A stretch of 64,000 bases of DNA, taken from Streptomyces olivoverticillatus. Its GTDB lineage: Bacteria > Actinomycetota > Actinomycetes > Streptomycetales > Streptomycetaceae. A program made the translations under genes and the position numbers. The notes under the pieces were generated by a model. That model ran no database searches and had not been told where the DNA came from. It saw nothing but the letters and a program-made list of their open reading frames with translations. The stretch lies in NCBI RefSeq assembly GCF_014203555.1, contig NZ_JACHJH010000003.1:394899-458898 (forward strand), written 5' to 3'. This document shows, in pieces, positions 45,568 through 53,970 of the stretch (its first letter is position 1; each line of letters opens with the position of its first letter).

Positions 45568-46362
45568 TCAAACCTCCCTACCCGCGCCCAGCGCCTCAAA
45601 CCGGGAATTCGACGCCCGTGCGCCCCGCGCCCCCACCCGAGCCTCCCAGGCCCGGCACGTCGCCCCCGCAAACGCCGCCACAGCCGCCGGATCCGCCCCT
45701 CGCCACGACTCGAACCGCGACGCCCACTCGAGCGCCTCAGCCGGACCACACTCGTCCTCCATCAACCGCACCGCAGTGTTCGCGACATCCACCCACGCCG
45801 GACCCGCCGCCGGCATCGCCCAGTCGATCAGCCACGCCCGCCCGTCACCGATAAGCAGGTTGTGCGGATTCGTATCCGTGTGCAGCAACGCGTCACCCAG
45901 CAGCAGCTCCCGCTCCGTCGACGACACCGCACCACCCAGCTCACGGTCCACGTACTGCGGAAGCCCCACACCGCTCGGCGCCTTCAGCTTCTGAGCCTCC
46001 TCAAGGACCGCAGCCACCAGCGGCAGATCCGCCGAACCCGGTGACAGATCCGCATGCCGGCCATCCACCGCCTCGAAGCCCAGCAGTTCCCAGCCCCCCA
46101 CCTCGACCTGCCACAGCAGCCGAGGGCTCACTGCCGTCACCACAGCGTTCACCGCTGCCTCCCACGCCTGCCCGGTCCGCCCCCAGACGTCATCGGCAGG
46201 CACCCCCTTCACAAACAGCCGGCCGTCCGCCGTCGACAACACCGCCGCAAACCGGCACGTGATCCCATGCGGCACATCCTCAACCACCCCCAGAGAACCC
46301 ATCCGCGCCACCACAGCCGCCCGAACCTCCGCCGGCAACCCCACCCAACCAGTACGCACCAC
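45568..46362 (-). CDS. Aminoglycoside-phosphotransferase-fold kinase
   Basis: A 264-residue APH-fold protein. The catalytic loop LLHTDTNPHNLLI and the metal motif LIDWAMPAAGPAWVD (DxD-type Asp) are intact. The N-lobe has LFVKGVPAD, probably the ATP lysine. This subgroup is common in Streptomyces, with unknown substrates; antibiotic resistance should not be assumed. It is convergent with the SLATT gene and separated from upstream genes by a hairpin. Confidence 0.82.
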   Translation of the reverse strand: MVRTGWVGLPAEVRAAVVARMGSLGVVEDVPHGITCRFAAVLSTADGRLFVKGVPADDVWGRTGQAWEAAVNAVVTAVSPRLLWQVEVGGWELLGFEAVDGRHADLSPGSADLPLVAAVLEEAQKLKAPSGVGLPQYVDRELGGAVSSTERELLLGDALLHTDTNPHNLLIGDGRAWLIDWAMPAAGPAWVDVANTAVRLMEDECGPAEALEWASRFESWRGADPAAVAAFAGATCRAWEARVGARGARASNSRFEALGAGREV

Positions 46363-46381
46363 ACAACCTCCCCAACAAAAA

Positions 46382-46405
46382 TGGGGGCCACCAAAATGGC
46401 CCCCA
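46382..46405 (-). terminator. Hairpin upstream of the phosphotransferase gene
   Basis: TGGGGGCCA and TGGCCCCCA pair across six bases. It lies 65 bp after the small zinc-protein stop, so it probably terminates the SLOG transcript. Confidence 0.6.
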
Positions 46406-46438
46406 CCCTGCCGCCATCAGGCAGCAACGTACTGACAA

Positions 46439-46516
46439 CTACGCCGTCGCACCGCACTTCCGGCAACGATCAGCCCCACTCCACTTCACCCACTCGTGAT
46501 CACACTCATCAGCCAC
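46439..46516 (-). CDS. 25-residue zinc-finger-like peptide
   Basis: VADECDHEWVKWSGADRCRK followed by CGATA; C-x-H and CxxC could bind one zinc. GGGAGGGGG lies about 12 bp upstream of the GTG. Such micro-zinc proteins recur in Streptomyces, but expression is unproven. Confidence 0.4.
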   Translation of the reverse strand: MADECDHEWVKWSGADRCRKCGATA

Positions 46517-46576
46517 AGCAACACACCCCCTCCCAAATCCCCAGAATCGTCCCGACCCCTCACGAGCCAGGAAGCC

Positions 46577-46960
46577 TCATACGACGAAACTCAGCGGGAT
46601 TCCAGCGGCCTTCGCGAGTTCCGCCGTCCGGCCACCACCGTCACGGGTGAACACCAAGCACACGTCCGCACCGGCAGCGACCATGCGCTCGAGCGCCCCA
46701 TCCCGGAGGTGGATGTCCTGACTCACCTGGACGCCCTGGACACGCTTGCCACACACCCAGTAATGCGCCCACATCGCCGGACCCCGACCACCATGCACAA
46801 CGACCATCTCCCGGCCAGGCGCCAGCCCAGCAAGGACGCGGTCGAGCTCCCCGTAGACCAGGTGCTGGTTCTCATACGAGGCCCGGCCAGCACTCCGCGA
46901 CCACTCCTCAGAACCAGCCACAAGCACACGGAACGGGCTAAGCGAACTGACAGTTCCCAT
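46577..46960 (-). CDS. YspA-type SLOG protein (DUF2493)
   Basis: A 127-residue Rossmann-like protein with the DUF2493 pattern FRVLVAGSEEW, VVVHGGRGPAM, then VAAGADVCLVFTRDGGGRTAELAKAAGIPL. SLOG proteins bind or process nucleotides and nucleotide-derived ligands, and some act as sensors in defence systems. The start at 46960 has GAGGAGG 6 bp upstream. A SLATT effector and an HD phosphohydrolase lie on either side. Confidence 0.8.
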   Translation of the reverse strand: MGTVSSLSPFRVLVAGSEEWSRSAGRASYENQHLVYGELDRVLAGLAPGREMVVVHGGRGPAMWAHYWVCGKRVQGVQVSQDIHLRDGALERMVAAGADVCLVFTRDGGGRTAELAKAAGIPLSFVV

Positions 46961-47018
46961 CTGAGCCTCCTCGCCGAAAGGACAACCAGGCGGCAGAACC
47001 GCCCAGCCACACGAACCA

Positions 47019-47210
47019 CTACGCCCCAAACTCCACACGCGCCGCCACCAATCGCACCCGCTCCCGGTACGCGGCATCATCAAACGCCAGCCGACCGATA
47101 CACAGCCGCGTGTGCCCGCAGTAGGGAGAATCGAGATCCATCAGGCGGTCAGGATCCACCCGCCACGCCGCACGCTCGAAAGTGAACGTTGACGGCGCCC
47201 GCGTAATCAT
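47019..47210 (-). CDS. Small hypothetical protein
   Basis: A 63-residue protein (MITRAPSTFTFERAAWRVDP...LAFDDAAYRERVRLVAARV) directly upstream of the SLOG gene in the same direction. It has a weak ribosome site and no known domain, but the reading frame has normal codon bias. Confidence 0.42.
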   Translation of the reverse strand: MITRAPSTFTFERAAWRVDPDRLMDLDSPYCGHTRLCIGRLAFDDAAYRERVRLVAARVEFGA

Positions 47211-47234
47211 CTGCGAACAGGACCGCGTCTCACC

Positions 47235-47858
47235 ATGACGAGGGATTGCTACGCTGCCGCGGTGATCCTGCCGACCGCCCAAGACATCCGTGCACTGCAC
47301 CAGAAATACGCACCCACGACCGAGGCGTTCGACCTCGTCTACACCCACTGCGAGATCGTCTGGAGCATCGCCGAACAACTCCTCACCAGCACCGACCACC
47401 AGCTCGACACCGACCTGGTACGCGCCGGCGCCCTCCTCCACGACATCGGCGTCTACCAGCTCTACGACCACACCGGCCAGCTCGACCACGGCAACTACAT
47501 CCGCCACGGAGTGCTCGGCTACGACCTCCTCCGCCAGGAAGGCCTCCCGGAGCGCCTGTGCCGCTTCTGCTCCTGCCACACCGGAGTCGGCCTCACCAAA
47601 CACGACATCCAGCAACAGAACCTGCCACTGCCCACAGCGGACTTCCTCGCCGAAACCAACGAGGAACGACTGGTCATGTACGCCGACAAGTTCCACAGCA
47701 AGACCACACCCCCGAAATTCCTGTCAGCCACGGCCTACTCCGCCTACGTCGCGAGATTCGGGCCAGACAAAGCCAGAGCTTTCCAAGCCTTGCGCGACGA
47801 ATTCGGCGAACCTGAACTGACGCCCCTCAGCACCCGATACGGCCACACCCAGACCTGA
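47235..47858 (+). CDS. HD-domain phosphohydrolase
   Basis: A 207-residue protein with the HD motif AGALLHDIGVY and upstream His (YTHCEIV). Further metal ligands in HGNYIRHGVLGYDLL and a later Asp (VMYADKFHS) complete an HDIG-type site. These enzymes cleave nucleotides or phosphoesters. The start may be the GTG at 47262 instead. It is divergent from the small gene and SLOG unit, so it could degrade a SLOG-linked ligand (speculative). Confidence 0.8.
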   Translation: MTRDCYAAAVILPTAQDIRALHQKYAPTTEAFDLVYTHCEIVWSIAEQLLTSTDHQLDTDLVRAGALLHDIGVYQLYDHTGQLDHGNYIRHGVLGYDLLRQEGLPERLCRFCSCHTGVGLTKHDIQQQNLPLPTADFLAETNEERLVMYADKFHSKTTPPKFLSATAYSAYVARFGPDKARAFQALRDEFGEPELTPLSTRYGHTQT

Positions 47859-47869
47859 CGCCCAAGGGC

Positions 47870-49090
47870 TCAGCGCAAGCCAACCGTTATCGCACTGGCC
47901 ACCGGGCGACCCTCATCAGGAACCCACACAAAACCACCAGCACCATCCTCCGGCCACCGCAGATAGTGCCGGTTCCCGTGACCGACGACACTGTCGCCCT
48001 CAGCTGCGACGAGCTTCGCTGTCTGCCCGCCATCAAGGAAACACCCCCACGCGAAACGGGAATGAGCCGCAATAGCCCGACGCGCCTCGCTGGCAGTGAC
48101 CCCAGGGAACACCCGCGAGCCTGGCCGCCCATCGAACAAGCACAGGTGCATACGGCCCTCGACGTCCTGGAAGAGGGCAATGCGCGCCAGCCGCCGGTCC
48201 GCGAACGGAGGGACATCCCCCAGCGACGGATCCCGGTTGACCGGATGATTCCCGAAGTCCGCCAACCCCAGAGACGGCCCCACCGAGACCGCAGCATCCG
48301 GCAAGACATCCGCATCCAAGGGACCGGCGTTCAGAACCCGCACCACGCTCCTGCTGTCGCGCGGGACAAGGCCAGCAGGACAGCGAAGCACAAGGTCAGA
48401 CGCGAAGATGTCCAGCCCACCCACCGCCGACCAGTCGGTCGACACGAACACGCCCCGCGTCGCCCGGCAGCCGATATCCACCCACCCGTCCCGCGGAGAC
48501 ATGGCCGGGGTCAGCCGTGAGCCCTCGTCGAGCACGCGCTCGCTACCGGTAACAGGGTGCTGCCGCCTCGAAATAGCCGCGTTCCCGTTCCCGTAGACGA
48601 AGCACTCGGCTGGGCGCCCAGTACGCGAACCAGCCCACGGCAACAGCACGCCGTTGAGCACCAGCCGCCCACGGGCTGGCACATACTCCATCGACAAGGC
48701 GCCCCCCTTGCAGAGAACCGCCTCACCATCGACCACGGGCAGGCTGACGAACCGGCCGGCCTCGATCACCAGATTCAGACTCGCATTCCGCGGGAAACCT
48801 GAAGCGCGATCCGCCAGGAAGAAAAACCCGGCATTCGAGGTAACAAGAGAACCTCGGTCACGAGCGAGAGCATGAATCGGCACCGGGCGAGGCAGCGCAT
48901 GAAGACCCGCCGTAACACAGGACTCCCAACACACGTCATACACGTTGGAGAAAGCCCCACACCCGAGATCCAGGGAACCCACCCTGAGCTCAACTCCCGG
49001 ACCCAGCCGCTGCATACGGCAACCAGCAGCCCGGTCAACCTCCACCGCCATAAACGAAGACGCCTCACCAAGCGTCGAAAACGCACGCAT
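47870..49090 (-). CDS. Phosphodiester glycosidase (NAGPA-like) family protein
   Basis: A 406-residue protein with the family's SNAGFFFLAD and FLDGGQTAKLV motifs, corresponding to NAGFF and the DGGGS(T/S) region of phosphodiester glycosidases. No signal peptide is visible, unlike many secreted relatives, so it may be cytoplasmic. ATG 49090 has GGGAGGGG upstream. The substrate is unknown; glycosyl-phosphate cleavage is the family activity. Confidence 0.68.
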   Translation of the reverse strand: MRAFSTLGEASSFMAVEVDRAAGCRMQRLGPGVELRVGSLDLGCGAFSNVYDVCWESCVTAGLHALPRPVPIHALARDRGSLVTSNAGFFFLADRASGFPRNASLNLVIEAGRFVSLPVVDGEAVLCKGGALSMEYVPARGRLVLNGVLLPWAGSRTGRPAECFVYGNGNAAISRRQHPVTGSERVLDEGSRLTPAMSPRDGWVDIGCRATRGVFVSTDWSAVGGLDIFASDLVLRCPAGLVPRDSRSVVRVLNAGPLDADVLPDAAVSVGPSLGLADFGNHPVNRDPSLGDVPPFADRRLARIALFQDVEGRMHLCLFDGRPGSRVFPGVTASEARRAIAAHSRFAWGCFLDGGQTAKLVAAEGDSVVGHGNRHYLRWPEDGAGGFVWVPDEGRPVASAITVGLR

Positions 49091-49180
49091 GACACCCCTC
49101 CCGAAAACGACCAAACACCCCTACCGGCAGAATGGGCGAACCCGTCGACCGGGCGGCGGTGACACCGCCCGGCCACACGG

Positions 49181-49726
49181 TCACGCGCCCTCGTACTCCG
49201 CTCGCGCCGCCACCAGCCGGGCCAGCACCCCGTCCAGCCGGTCACAGTGCGCCCGCACCTGCGCGATCACCGCACCCAGCTCCACCGGATCCAAGCACTC
49301 CATCACGTCATCCGGCGCCGGCTCCAGGACCACATGCGGCACCCTGAGACGAGCCTCCGACGAATACGGATCCACCTGGATGTGCGCCGCCAGAATCGGC
49401 ATCGGAGCCGTCCCGTCACCCGCATCGAACACCGGCACCGTCGTCGACACCGGTTCGCCGAACTGGTGATACAGGTCCTCCAGGAACGCGCCGCGAGCAT
49501 CCAGGGCGTGATCGCGGGTACAGCCCGACGGACACGATTCCGTGAACACGCCGCCCGTGATCAAAGGGACCGTGAACGAGCCACGGACCGGGACCGGGGC
49601 CGACTCGGCGGGACACTGCGGCGGAACCGTGGCCGGAGACACAGGCGACGAGGCCGCGGGCGGCTGGGGCGTGATCGTGGCCGCACTCACAGACACCGGA
49701 GCAGGGCAGGGCGGTACATTGGACAC
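49181..49726 (-). CDS. DUF6907-like protein
   Basis: A 181-residue protein from GTG 49726 (AAGGGGA upstream). A Pro/Ser/Thr-rich N-terminus (about 1-50) is followed by a domain with ESCPSGCTRDHALD, paired beta strands with D-rich loops, and a helical end. It is a Streptomyces-specific family found in many mobile elements. Role unknown, possibly an immunity or single-strand-binding accessory. Confidence 0.6.
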   Translation of the reverse strand: MSNVPPCPAPVSVSAATITPQPPAASSPVSPATVPPQCPAESAPVPVRGSFTVPLITGGVFTESCPSGCTRDHALDARGAFLEDLYHQFGEPVSTTVPVFDAGDGTAPMPILAAHIQVDPYSSEARLRVPHVVLEPAPDDVMECLDPVELGAVIAQVRAHCDRLDGVLARLVAARAEYEGA

Positions 49727-49756
49727 GGTGAATCCCCTTTGACGAGACGGAATCAC

Positions 49757-50131
49757 TACTGATCAGCGGGCTGGACCCCGCTGGTTACTGCGGCCGGGCG
49801 GCTCCTACACCGCCCGGCCGTACTCGTGTGCCGGGGTGACCTGAGGCCCTCCCTCAGCACCCTCTAACAAGCGCCAACGCAACGGCTAGACCCAGGGTTT
49901 TCGAGTTGAACTGTAAAATCCGAGCGAGCCCCGATTCGAGCCGCTCAACCACCTTCCCCTGAGCGTGACCGCGACGGCTAGGGGGTTGGACTTGCGTCTC
50001 AGGAAAAGCCAAGTGCAGAGGCCACGGAAATGCGACCGGAGCCGATCCCTCCACAGGCACCTCCGCCCCGAGTGACGACCGTCGGTTCCTGCGGCCGGGC
50101 AGATCATGACAGCCCGGCCGTTCTGCTGGAG
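49757..50131. other. Intergenic region with two hairpins
   Basis: No gene seen. A second hairpin at 50092-50120 (CGGCCGGGC/GCCCGGCCG) terminates the leftward GIY-YIG gene. The middle (49866-49990) is AT-richer with a tRNA-T-arm-like string on the minus strand, but no cloverleaf can be drawn. The promoter of the DUF6907-like gene should lie at its left edge. Confidence 0.45.
49791..49820. terminator. GC hairpin in the 49.8-kb intergenic region
   Basis: CGGCCGGGCGG and CCGCCCGGCCG, 11 bp arms with an 8-base loop. Confidence 0.6.
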
Positions 50132-50596
50132 TCAGGTGTGGCCTGCGAGTGGCCGGAACGTCTCCCGGTGGATGGCTGCCATGATCCGCTGCCCCTGTCT
50201 TGGGGTATGCGCGACGTTGCATGTCGGCGACTCGGCTTTGATCGCGGCCTTCTCAGCCGCCTCAGCTTCTTGGCGGGTCGGATACCAAGCCAGCTCGTAG
50301 GTGGCTACACGCGGCCACCATGAGTGCTGCTCGGCATGGATTCCCCACCTCGCCATCGGGTTGCGACTCATGCCGATGTACAAGACCTGACCGGTTGAGT
50401 CGAACAGGCGGTAGACGGCAGACTCGCTGGCCTTCTTGTCGCCCACTGGAGGGTGAGGGACCTGCCCGCGGTTTCCTGGGGCGCCTGCATGTGGGCTAAC
50501 CGGCGCCTTGGGCCCAAGCTTGCTGCGCGGTGGCTGATCGTTGACATCGTAGAGGCGGCGGAGCGCGGTGCGATCGGTTCCATCAGGAGTGCTCAT
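50132..50596 (-). CDS. GIY-YIG nuclease-domain protein
   Basis: A 154-residue protein with a disordered N-terminal 55 residues, then a GIY-YIG-type domain: VYRLFDSTGQVLYIGMSRNP (Y...YIG), an Arg at MARWGIH, and a Glu in AEAAEKAAI that would bind metal. Such proteins are frequent near the transfer genes of Streptomyces elements. It may be a homing-type or repair nuclease. Confidence 0.8.
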   Translation of the reverse strand: MSTPDGTDRTALRRLYDVNDQPPRSKLGPKAPVSPHAGAPGNRGQVPHPPVGDKKASESAVYRLFDSTGQVLYIGMSRNPMARWGIHAEQHSWWPRVATYELAWYPTRQEAEAAEKAAIKAESPTCNVAHTPRQGQRIMAAIHRETFRPLAGHT

Positions 50597-50695
50597 CAGT
50601 TCCCTTCATCCACAGTTGGGACTCTTGGGCCAGCGCATCCGTGATGCCTCGGATTCCAGCCGGGTGGCGCCGGCCACCCGGCCGTTGATCCTCAG

Positions 50696-51508
50696 CTAGG
50701 GACGCTCTTCACGCGGCCATGCAGCTGTCGCATCTCTCTCAACGGTGTAGGAGACAGCGAATTGCTCGGCAGCCATGCGTGTCTCGTTCACCTCGGCGAT
50801 CACCTCCTCGTTGCCACGACGGACGCGCGACTCCCGAGTTACAACGAGCACCGGGACGGTTGGCGGGATGCCGAGACGGTTCTGTTCCTCACCATCCGGG
50901 AGTCGCGAAGAAATCGTCTCCCTCCACTCGATGGGACCCGCGAAGTGTTCCTCGATCCGGTCGTAGATGCCTCCAGGGCCGGCCTTCTCGGCACCGAGTG
51001 CAGGGATCTCTGCAACGAGGCTCAAGGCGATGTAGCTGGTGGCGATCTGTAGAGGGCGCTGGGATCCTTCTGGGCCCATCGCCCGGTCGCGGACAAGAGT
51101 GTTCTCGTCGTGCGGCACGCCGAGCAGGTCGGCGATGTGTCGCGGCGGTACGGCAAGGCCACGTGTCGGGGCGCCGATGGCTCGCCATTCCTTCGCGCCC
51201 TGGTCGAAGAAGTAACCGATTTCGTCGCGGTAGGCATGACGGTCGCGGACTACGGTCCGGATGTTTGGCCGATGGCGCACCGTCGCACCGACTCGGTGCT
51301 GGATCGTGAGGTACCCCTCTGTCTCCAGCAGTCGAAGGGCCTTGAGGGCTGTCTCCTGCGACTTCACCCCGTGGGCCTTGGCCAGTTCCTTGGCAGACGG
51401 CAGCGTAGCGCCGGGCGAGTATTCGCCCCGCTCGATCGCATCGCGCACTGTTGCCGCGATGCGCTCGTAGGCCGCCTGCACAGGGGTCTCCTCTCGGTCC
51501 GGGTTCAC
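50696..51508 (-). CDS. GntR/UTRA regulator, KorSA-like
   Basis: A 270-residue regulator. The GntR winged helix (AAYERIAATVRDAIERGEYS, LPSAKELAKAHGVKSQETALKALRLLETEGYL) is followed by a UTRA ligand domain. In AICEs and plasmids such proteins (KorSA type) repress their own gene and the transfer genes. It is divergent from the transfer operon and flanked by three copies of a CTGCC-ntag-GGCAG-like site. Confidence 0.82.
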   Translation of the reverse strand: MNPDREETPVQAAYERIAATVRDAIERGEYSPGATLPSAKELAKAHGVKSQETALKALRLLETEGYLTIQHRVGATVRHRPNIRTVVRDRHAYRDEIGYFFDQGAKEWRAIGAPTRGLAVPPRHIADLLGVPHDENTLVRDRAMGPEGSQRPLQIATSYIALSLVAEIPALGAEKAGPGGIYDRIEEHFAGPIEWRETISSRLPDGEEQNRLGIPPTVPVLVVTRESRVRRGNEEVIAEVNETRMAAEQFAVSYTVERDATAAWPREERP

Positions 51509-51518
51509 CTTTCGCTCC

Positions 51519-51683
51519 TAACCATAGTGCAGAACCCCTGCCATAGGGTAGGGTTCTCGCTGTAACGACAAAGCGGCCCCGGTCGTAATGGCGCGGCTAC
51601 GCCTGACCGGGGCCGGATCTACCCGAACCCCAATCCTGGAGGGCAGATCTGTGTCCCAGCGTAGTACCTCTGCCGTAGGGCAG
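51519..51683. promoter_or_regulatory. Three operator-like sites for the GntR regulator
   Basis: CTGCCATAGGGTAG (51538-51551), CTGCCGTAGGGCAG (51670-51683, near-perfect palindrome) and a weaker TAACCATAGTGCAG (51519-51532). The first lies inside a larger GAACCC...GGGTTC inverted pair. They bracket the divergent start region. The third copy is inside the first codons of the next gene. Confidence 0.6.
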
Positions 51684-51827
51684 CCCAGCTTCCTTCGCCC
51701 CGCCGTTTCGACCTCGCGTTCCGATGAGGTTCTCCGTCGCACGATCGCAGCGCCTGCGCTCCGCCTGTCTCCGCTTCCGTCGGAGCCGGCTGCTCGTCGT
51801 CGTGTGATCGTGTCGCGGGGGTGGTGA
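51651..51827 (+). CDS. Small hypothetical protein, first gene of transfer operon
   Basis: A 58-residue basic protein from GTG 51651 with GGAGGG 7 bp upstream. It is Ser/Arg/Pro-rich and ends RRRVIVSRGW. An operator copy lies in its first codons. The next ATG overlaps its stop. No function known. Confidence 0.5.
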   Translation: MSQRSTSAVGQPSFLRPAVSTSRSDEVLRRTIAAPALRLSPLPSEPAARRRVIVSRGW

Positions 51828-52030
51828 TGGTGGTGTTCTTGCCGAGGCCGCGTGTGGCTGCGGCGGAGCAGCGGCGTGCTGATGCGTTGTTGGCTCGTAT
51901 TGCGGTGATTGCTGAGGAGCCGGGTCATCCGAATCGGCCGTCGTTGCCGGTGTTCCAGGTGGCGGCGCGGGATGCGCTGGCGAATGCGGCCCGGTTCGCG
52001 GTTCAGCCGCCGGTCCGGGGGTGGGTGTGA
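51827..52030 (+). CDS. Small hypothetical protein
   Basis: A 67-residue helical, Ala/Arg-rich protein. ATG overlaps the previous stop by one base (GTG 51824 is possible). Its stop overlaps the next start in the same way. Confidence 0.5.
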   Translation: MVVFLPRPRVAAAEQRRADALLARIAVIAEEPGHPNRPSLPVFQVAARDALANAARFAVQPPVRGWV

Positions 52031-52263
52031 TGGCCCCGTTGAAGCGCCTGTTGGCGGTGGTGGAGGGCTGGTCGAGGACGACGTCGGTGCCGGGGTCTGC
52101 GGTGGTGGCTCGTCTGGAGATTGTGACGGAGTCGGGTGCGGCCGTGTTCGTAAAGCTGTCGCGGGCGCAGGTTGAGCGTCTGGGTCACATGTTCGCTCTG
52201 GATGACTCGGTCCAGGCCGCTCACAACGCTTCGGTGAATGGCGGCGGTCATGCCAACGACTGA
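52030..52263 (+). CDS. Small hypothetical protein
   Basis: A 77-residue protein, beta-rich N-terminus (SAVVARLEIVTESGAAVFVKL), then helix RAQVERLGHMFAL. Coupled to its upstream neighbour. Typical of small genes downstream of KorSA-like regulators. Confidence 0.5.
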   Translation: MAPLKRLLAVVEGWSRTTSVPGSAVVARLEIVTESGAAVFVKLSRAQVERLGHMFALDDSVQAAHNASVNGGGHAND

Positions 52264-52348
52264 GCCTGAGCCGCAGCACGGTCGTGCCGAGTCCCGTACC
52301 GATGTGCTGGAGCCGTTGCCGCAGCGGCTTCCCGGCGGCTCCCTGTAG
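52250..52348 (+). CDS. Possible 32-residue peptide
   Basis: MPTTEPEPQHGRAESRTDVL... overlaps the end of the previous gene by 14 bp. It has normal composition but no recognisable ribosome site. Low certainty. Confidence 0.25.
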   Translation: MPTTEPEPQHGRAESRTDVLEPLPQRLPGGSL

Positions 52349-52398
52349 CCGCACCTGCTCTGTTCCATCCCGGCACGACCACCTGGAAGGACACCGCT

Positions 52399-52590
52399 GT
52401 GAACAAGAAGCTTGCTGCCGCCATCGAGCGTGACAACCGGCGTGAGGACGCCGGAATGCATGCCGATGATCGCAGCACCTGTTGGACACACCAGTCCTGG
52501 GCCGAGGACTGCGAGGACAGGCACGTGCGCCCGACCGCCGGGAGCCTGCTCGCCGAGGCCCGGGAGATCGACCGCATCCGCAACCGCTAA
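52399..52590 (+). CDS. Small hypothetical protein of Streptomyces elements
   Basis: A 63-residue charged protein with CWTHQSWAEDCEDRH and a helical end ending EIDRIRNR. GTG start with GGAAGGA upstream. Function unknown. Confidence 0.5.
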   Translation: MNKKLAAAIERDNRREDAGMHADDRSTCWTHQSWAEDCEDRHVRPTAGSLLAEAREIDRIRNR

Positions 52591-52606
52591 CCCGAAGGAG
52601 TCCGAC

Positions 52607-52915
52607 ATGCCCACAACGCCCCGCCTCGTCACCGTCGACCGGGTCATTGCGAATCACGGTCAGACCGTCGCCAACATCACCCAGCAGACGGTCGCCACCG
52701 ACCTCCCCGACTTCATCGAGCAGGTACAGCGAGCCGCCAGCATCCTCGGCCTCGGCCTGTCCAGCCACTTCCAGGACGATGCCGACTCCCTTAGCTCTGC
52801 CGCCACCTACCTGGCCGACGCCCTCGGCCTGGCCGACAGCGATCCCGAGCGGGCCGTCCTCCTGAGCTGGGCCAACCAACACCTCGATGATCTCGACGAG
52901 TCCGACTTCCTCTGA
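52607..52915 (+). CDS. Hypothetical protein
   Basis: A 102-residue acidic helical protein (QTVANITQQTVATDLPDFIE, ILGLGLSSHFQDDADSL). ATG 52607 with GAAGGAG upstream. Typical accessory protein of the transfer region, with no known role. Confidence 0.55.
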   Translation: MPTTPRLVTVDRVIANHGQTVANITQQTVATDLPDFIEQVQRAASILGLGLSSHFQDDADSLSSAATYLADALGLADSDPERAVLLSWANQHLDDLDESDFL

Positions 52916-52932
52916 CCTGGAAGGACACCGCT

Positions 52933-53157
52933 ATGCCTGAACCCGTTGCACAGCAGCCGCAGGGGACGCATTTCTTCCTCATCACGCTGGATGTTCCGGG
53001 CCGTATGCAGTTCACCAGCCACGGCACGTACAACCCGCCCGAGGGAGTGACTCGGCAGGACGCGTATCTGGCGATCCGGCAGCACGTCGTCGAGAGCCGT
53101 CCCGAGTTCCAGCAGGCGAACGTGGCGTTCTTCGCCTTCGACCGTAACGAGGTCTGA
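52933..53157 (+). CDS. Small hypothetical protein
   Basis: A 74-residue alpha/beta protein (FFLITLDVPGRMQFTSHGTY, then a helix and VAFFAFDRNEV). Preceded by GGAAGGA. Family seen repeatedly beside Streptomyces tra genes, as far as I recall. Confidence 0.55.
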   Translation: MPEPVAQQPQGTHFFLITLDVPGRMQFTSHGTYNPPEGVTRQDAYLAIRQHVVESRPEFQQANVAFFAFDRNEV

Positions 53158-53214
53158 CCGCATTCCCTCCTCCTGCTCTTCCTCTGCTCCACTCACACGA
53201 TTCGGAGTACGACC

Positions 53215-53514
53215 ATGCCTGAGAACACCACTGTCCGTTCATTTCCGACGCCGTTGGAGGAGATGCGGCGCCGAGCCCAGATCATCGACGCCCGGAACGC
53301 ACTGTGGCCGTCGGAAGCGGAAGTCGTCGACGCGGAGGCCGCCGTGCGGGCCGAGCTGATCGCCAGCTTCCTCGCCGCGTCGGCTGCTTTCGATCAGGTC
53401 GCGGTCGACGGGGCGCTGGCCGAGGCTCGCACCTACGACCTGGCGAATCCCGACGCGCAACCGGTCCTCGACGAGCTGATCGCGATCCACGAGCACTCCG
53501 CCGAGGCGGCGTGA
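53215..53514 (+). CDS. Hypothetical protein
   Basis: A 99-residue all-helical acidic protein with no motif. GGAG precedes the ATG at about 12 bp. Its stop overlaps the next start. Confidence 0.5.
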   Translation: MPENTTVRSFPTPLEEMRRRAQIIDARNALWPSEAEVVDAEAAVRAELIASFLAASAAFDQVAVDGALAEARTYDLANPDAQPVLDELIAIHEHSAEAA

Positions 53515-53708
53515 TGTCGCGGGACTACGTGGGTCGCTCCCGCCGGGGATTCCCGCTGTCGTCTGGTCTGCGGCCGGGTGGCCGGTACGGGTGGGCCTGT
53601 GGGTGCGGTGCCAACGGCGAGGACTACGCCGACGGGCAGGACGCGGCACTCGCCGCCCGGTCGCACGCGATGCGCTGCGGCCATCCGGACCGCCGCATCT
53701 GCCACTGA
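53514..53708 (+). CDS. Small Cys/Gly-rich mobile-element protein
   Basis: A 64-residue basic protein, RDYVGRSRRGFPLSSGLRPG then WACGCGANGEDY and MRCGHPDRRICH. Three or four cysteines could bind zinc. ATG 53514 or GTG 53511 as start. Confidence 0.5.
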   Translation: MSRDYVGRSRRGFPLSSGLRPGGRYGWACGCGANGEDYADGQDAALAARSHAMRCGHPDRRICH

Positions 53709-53787
53709 ACTGCCCGTTCACTGTGCTCCGCGTGCCGGAAGGGCGTGGGGTGCGGTGGCCGGACAGCCCGGCCGGATTGGGGTGCAG

Positions 53788-53970
53788 ATGTTCACCGGTA
53801 GTGCGGATGAGCTGCGTCGTCGGGAGCAGGAGGCGCGTGTCCTAGCGGACGAGATCGCGAAGGCGCTGAATGCCCTTGAGGAGTACGGCTGCGTCGCTGT
53901 CGGCAGCGGGGAGGTTGTGTTCTCCGGCGGGTCTATCCGGCCGCGTGGTGGCCGCTGGTCGGTCTGCTGA
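53788..53970 (+). CDS. Small hypothetical protein
   Basis: A 60-residue protein: an N-terminal coil (SADELRRREQEARVLADEIA) and a beta hairpin (CVAVGSGEVVFSGGSIRP). Weak ribosome site. Followed by a 138-bp gap that may hold a promoter for the next gene. Confidence 0.45.
   Translation: MFTGSADELRRREQEARVLADEIAKALNALEEYGCVAVGSGEVVFSGGSIRPRGGRWSVC

Noticed and set aside
45568..46362. Calling the APH-fold protein an antibiotic-resistance gene
   Set aside because: The fold is shared by many kinases and nothing in the sequence indicates an aminoglycoside substrate.
49866..49990. tRNA-like T-arm string on the minus strand
   Set aside because: No acceptor, D or anticodon stems can be formed around it.
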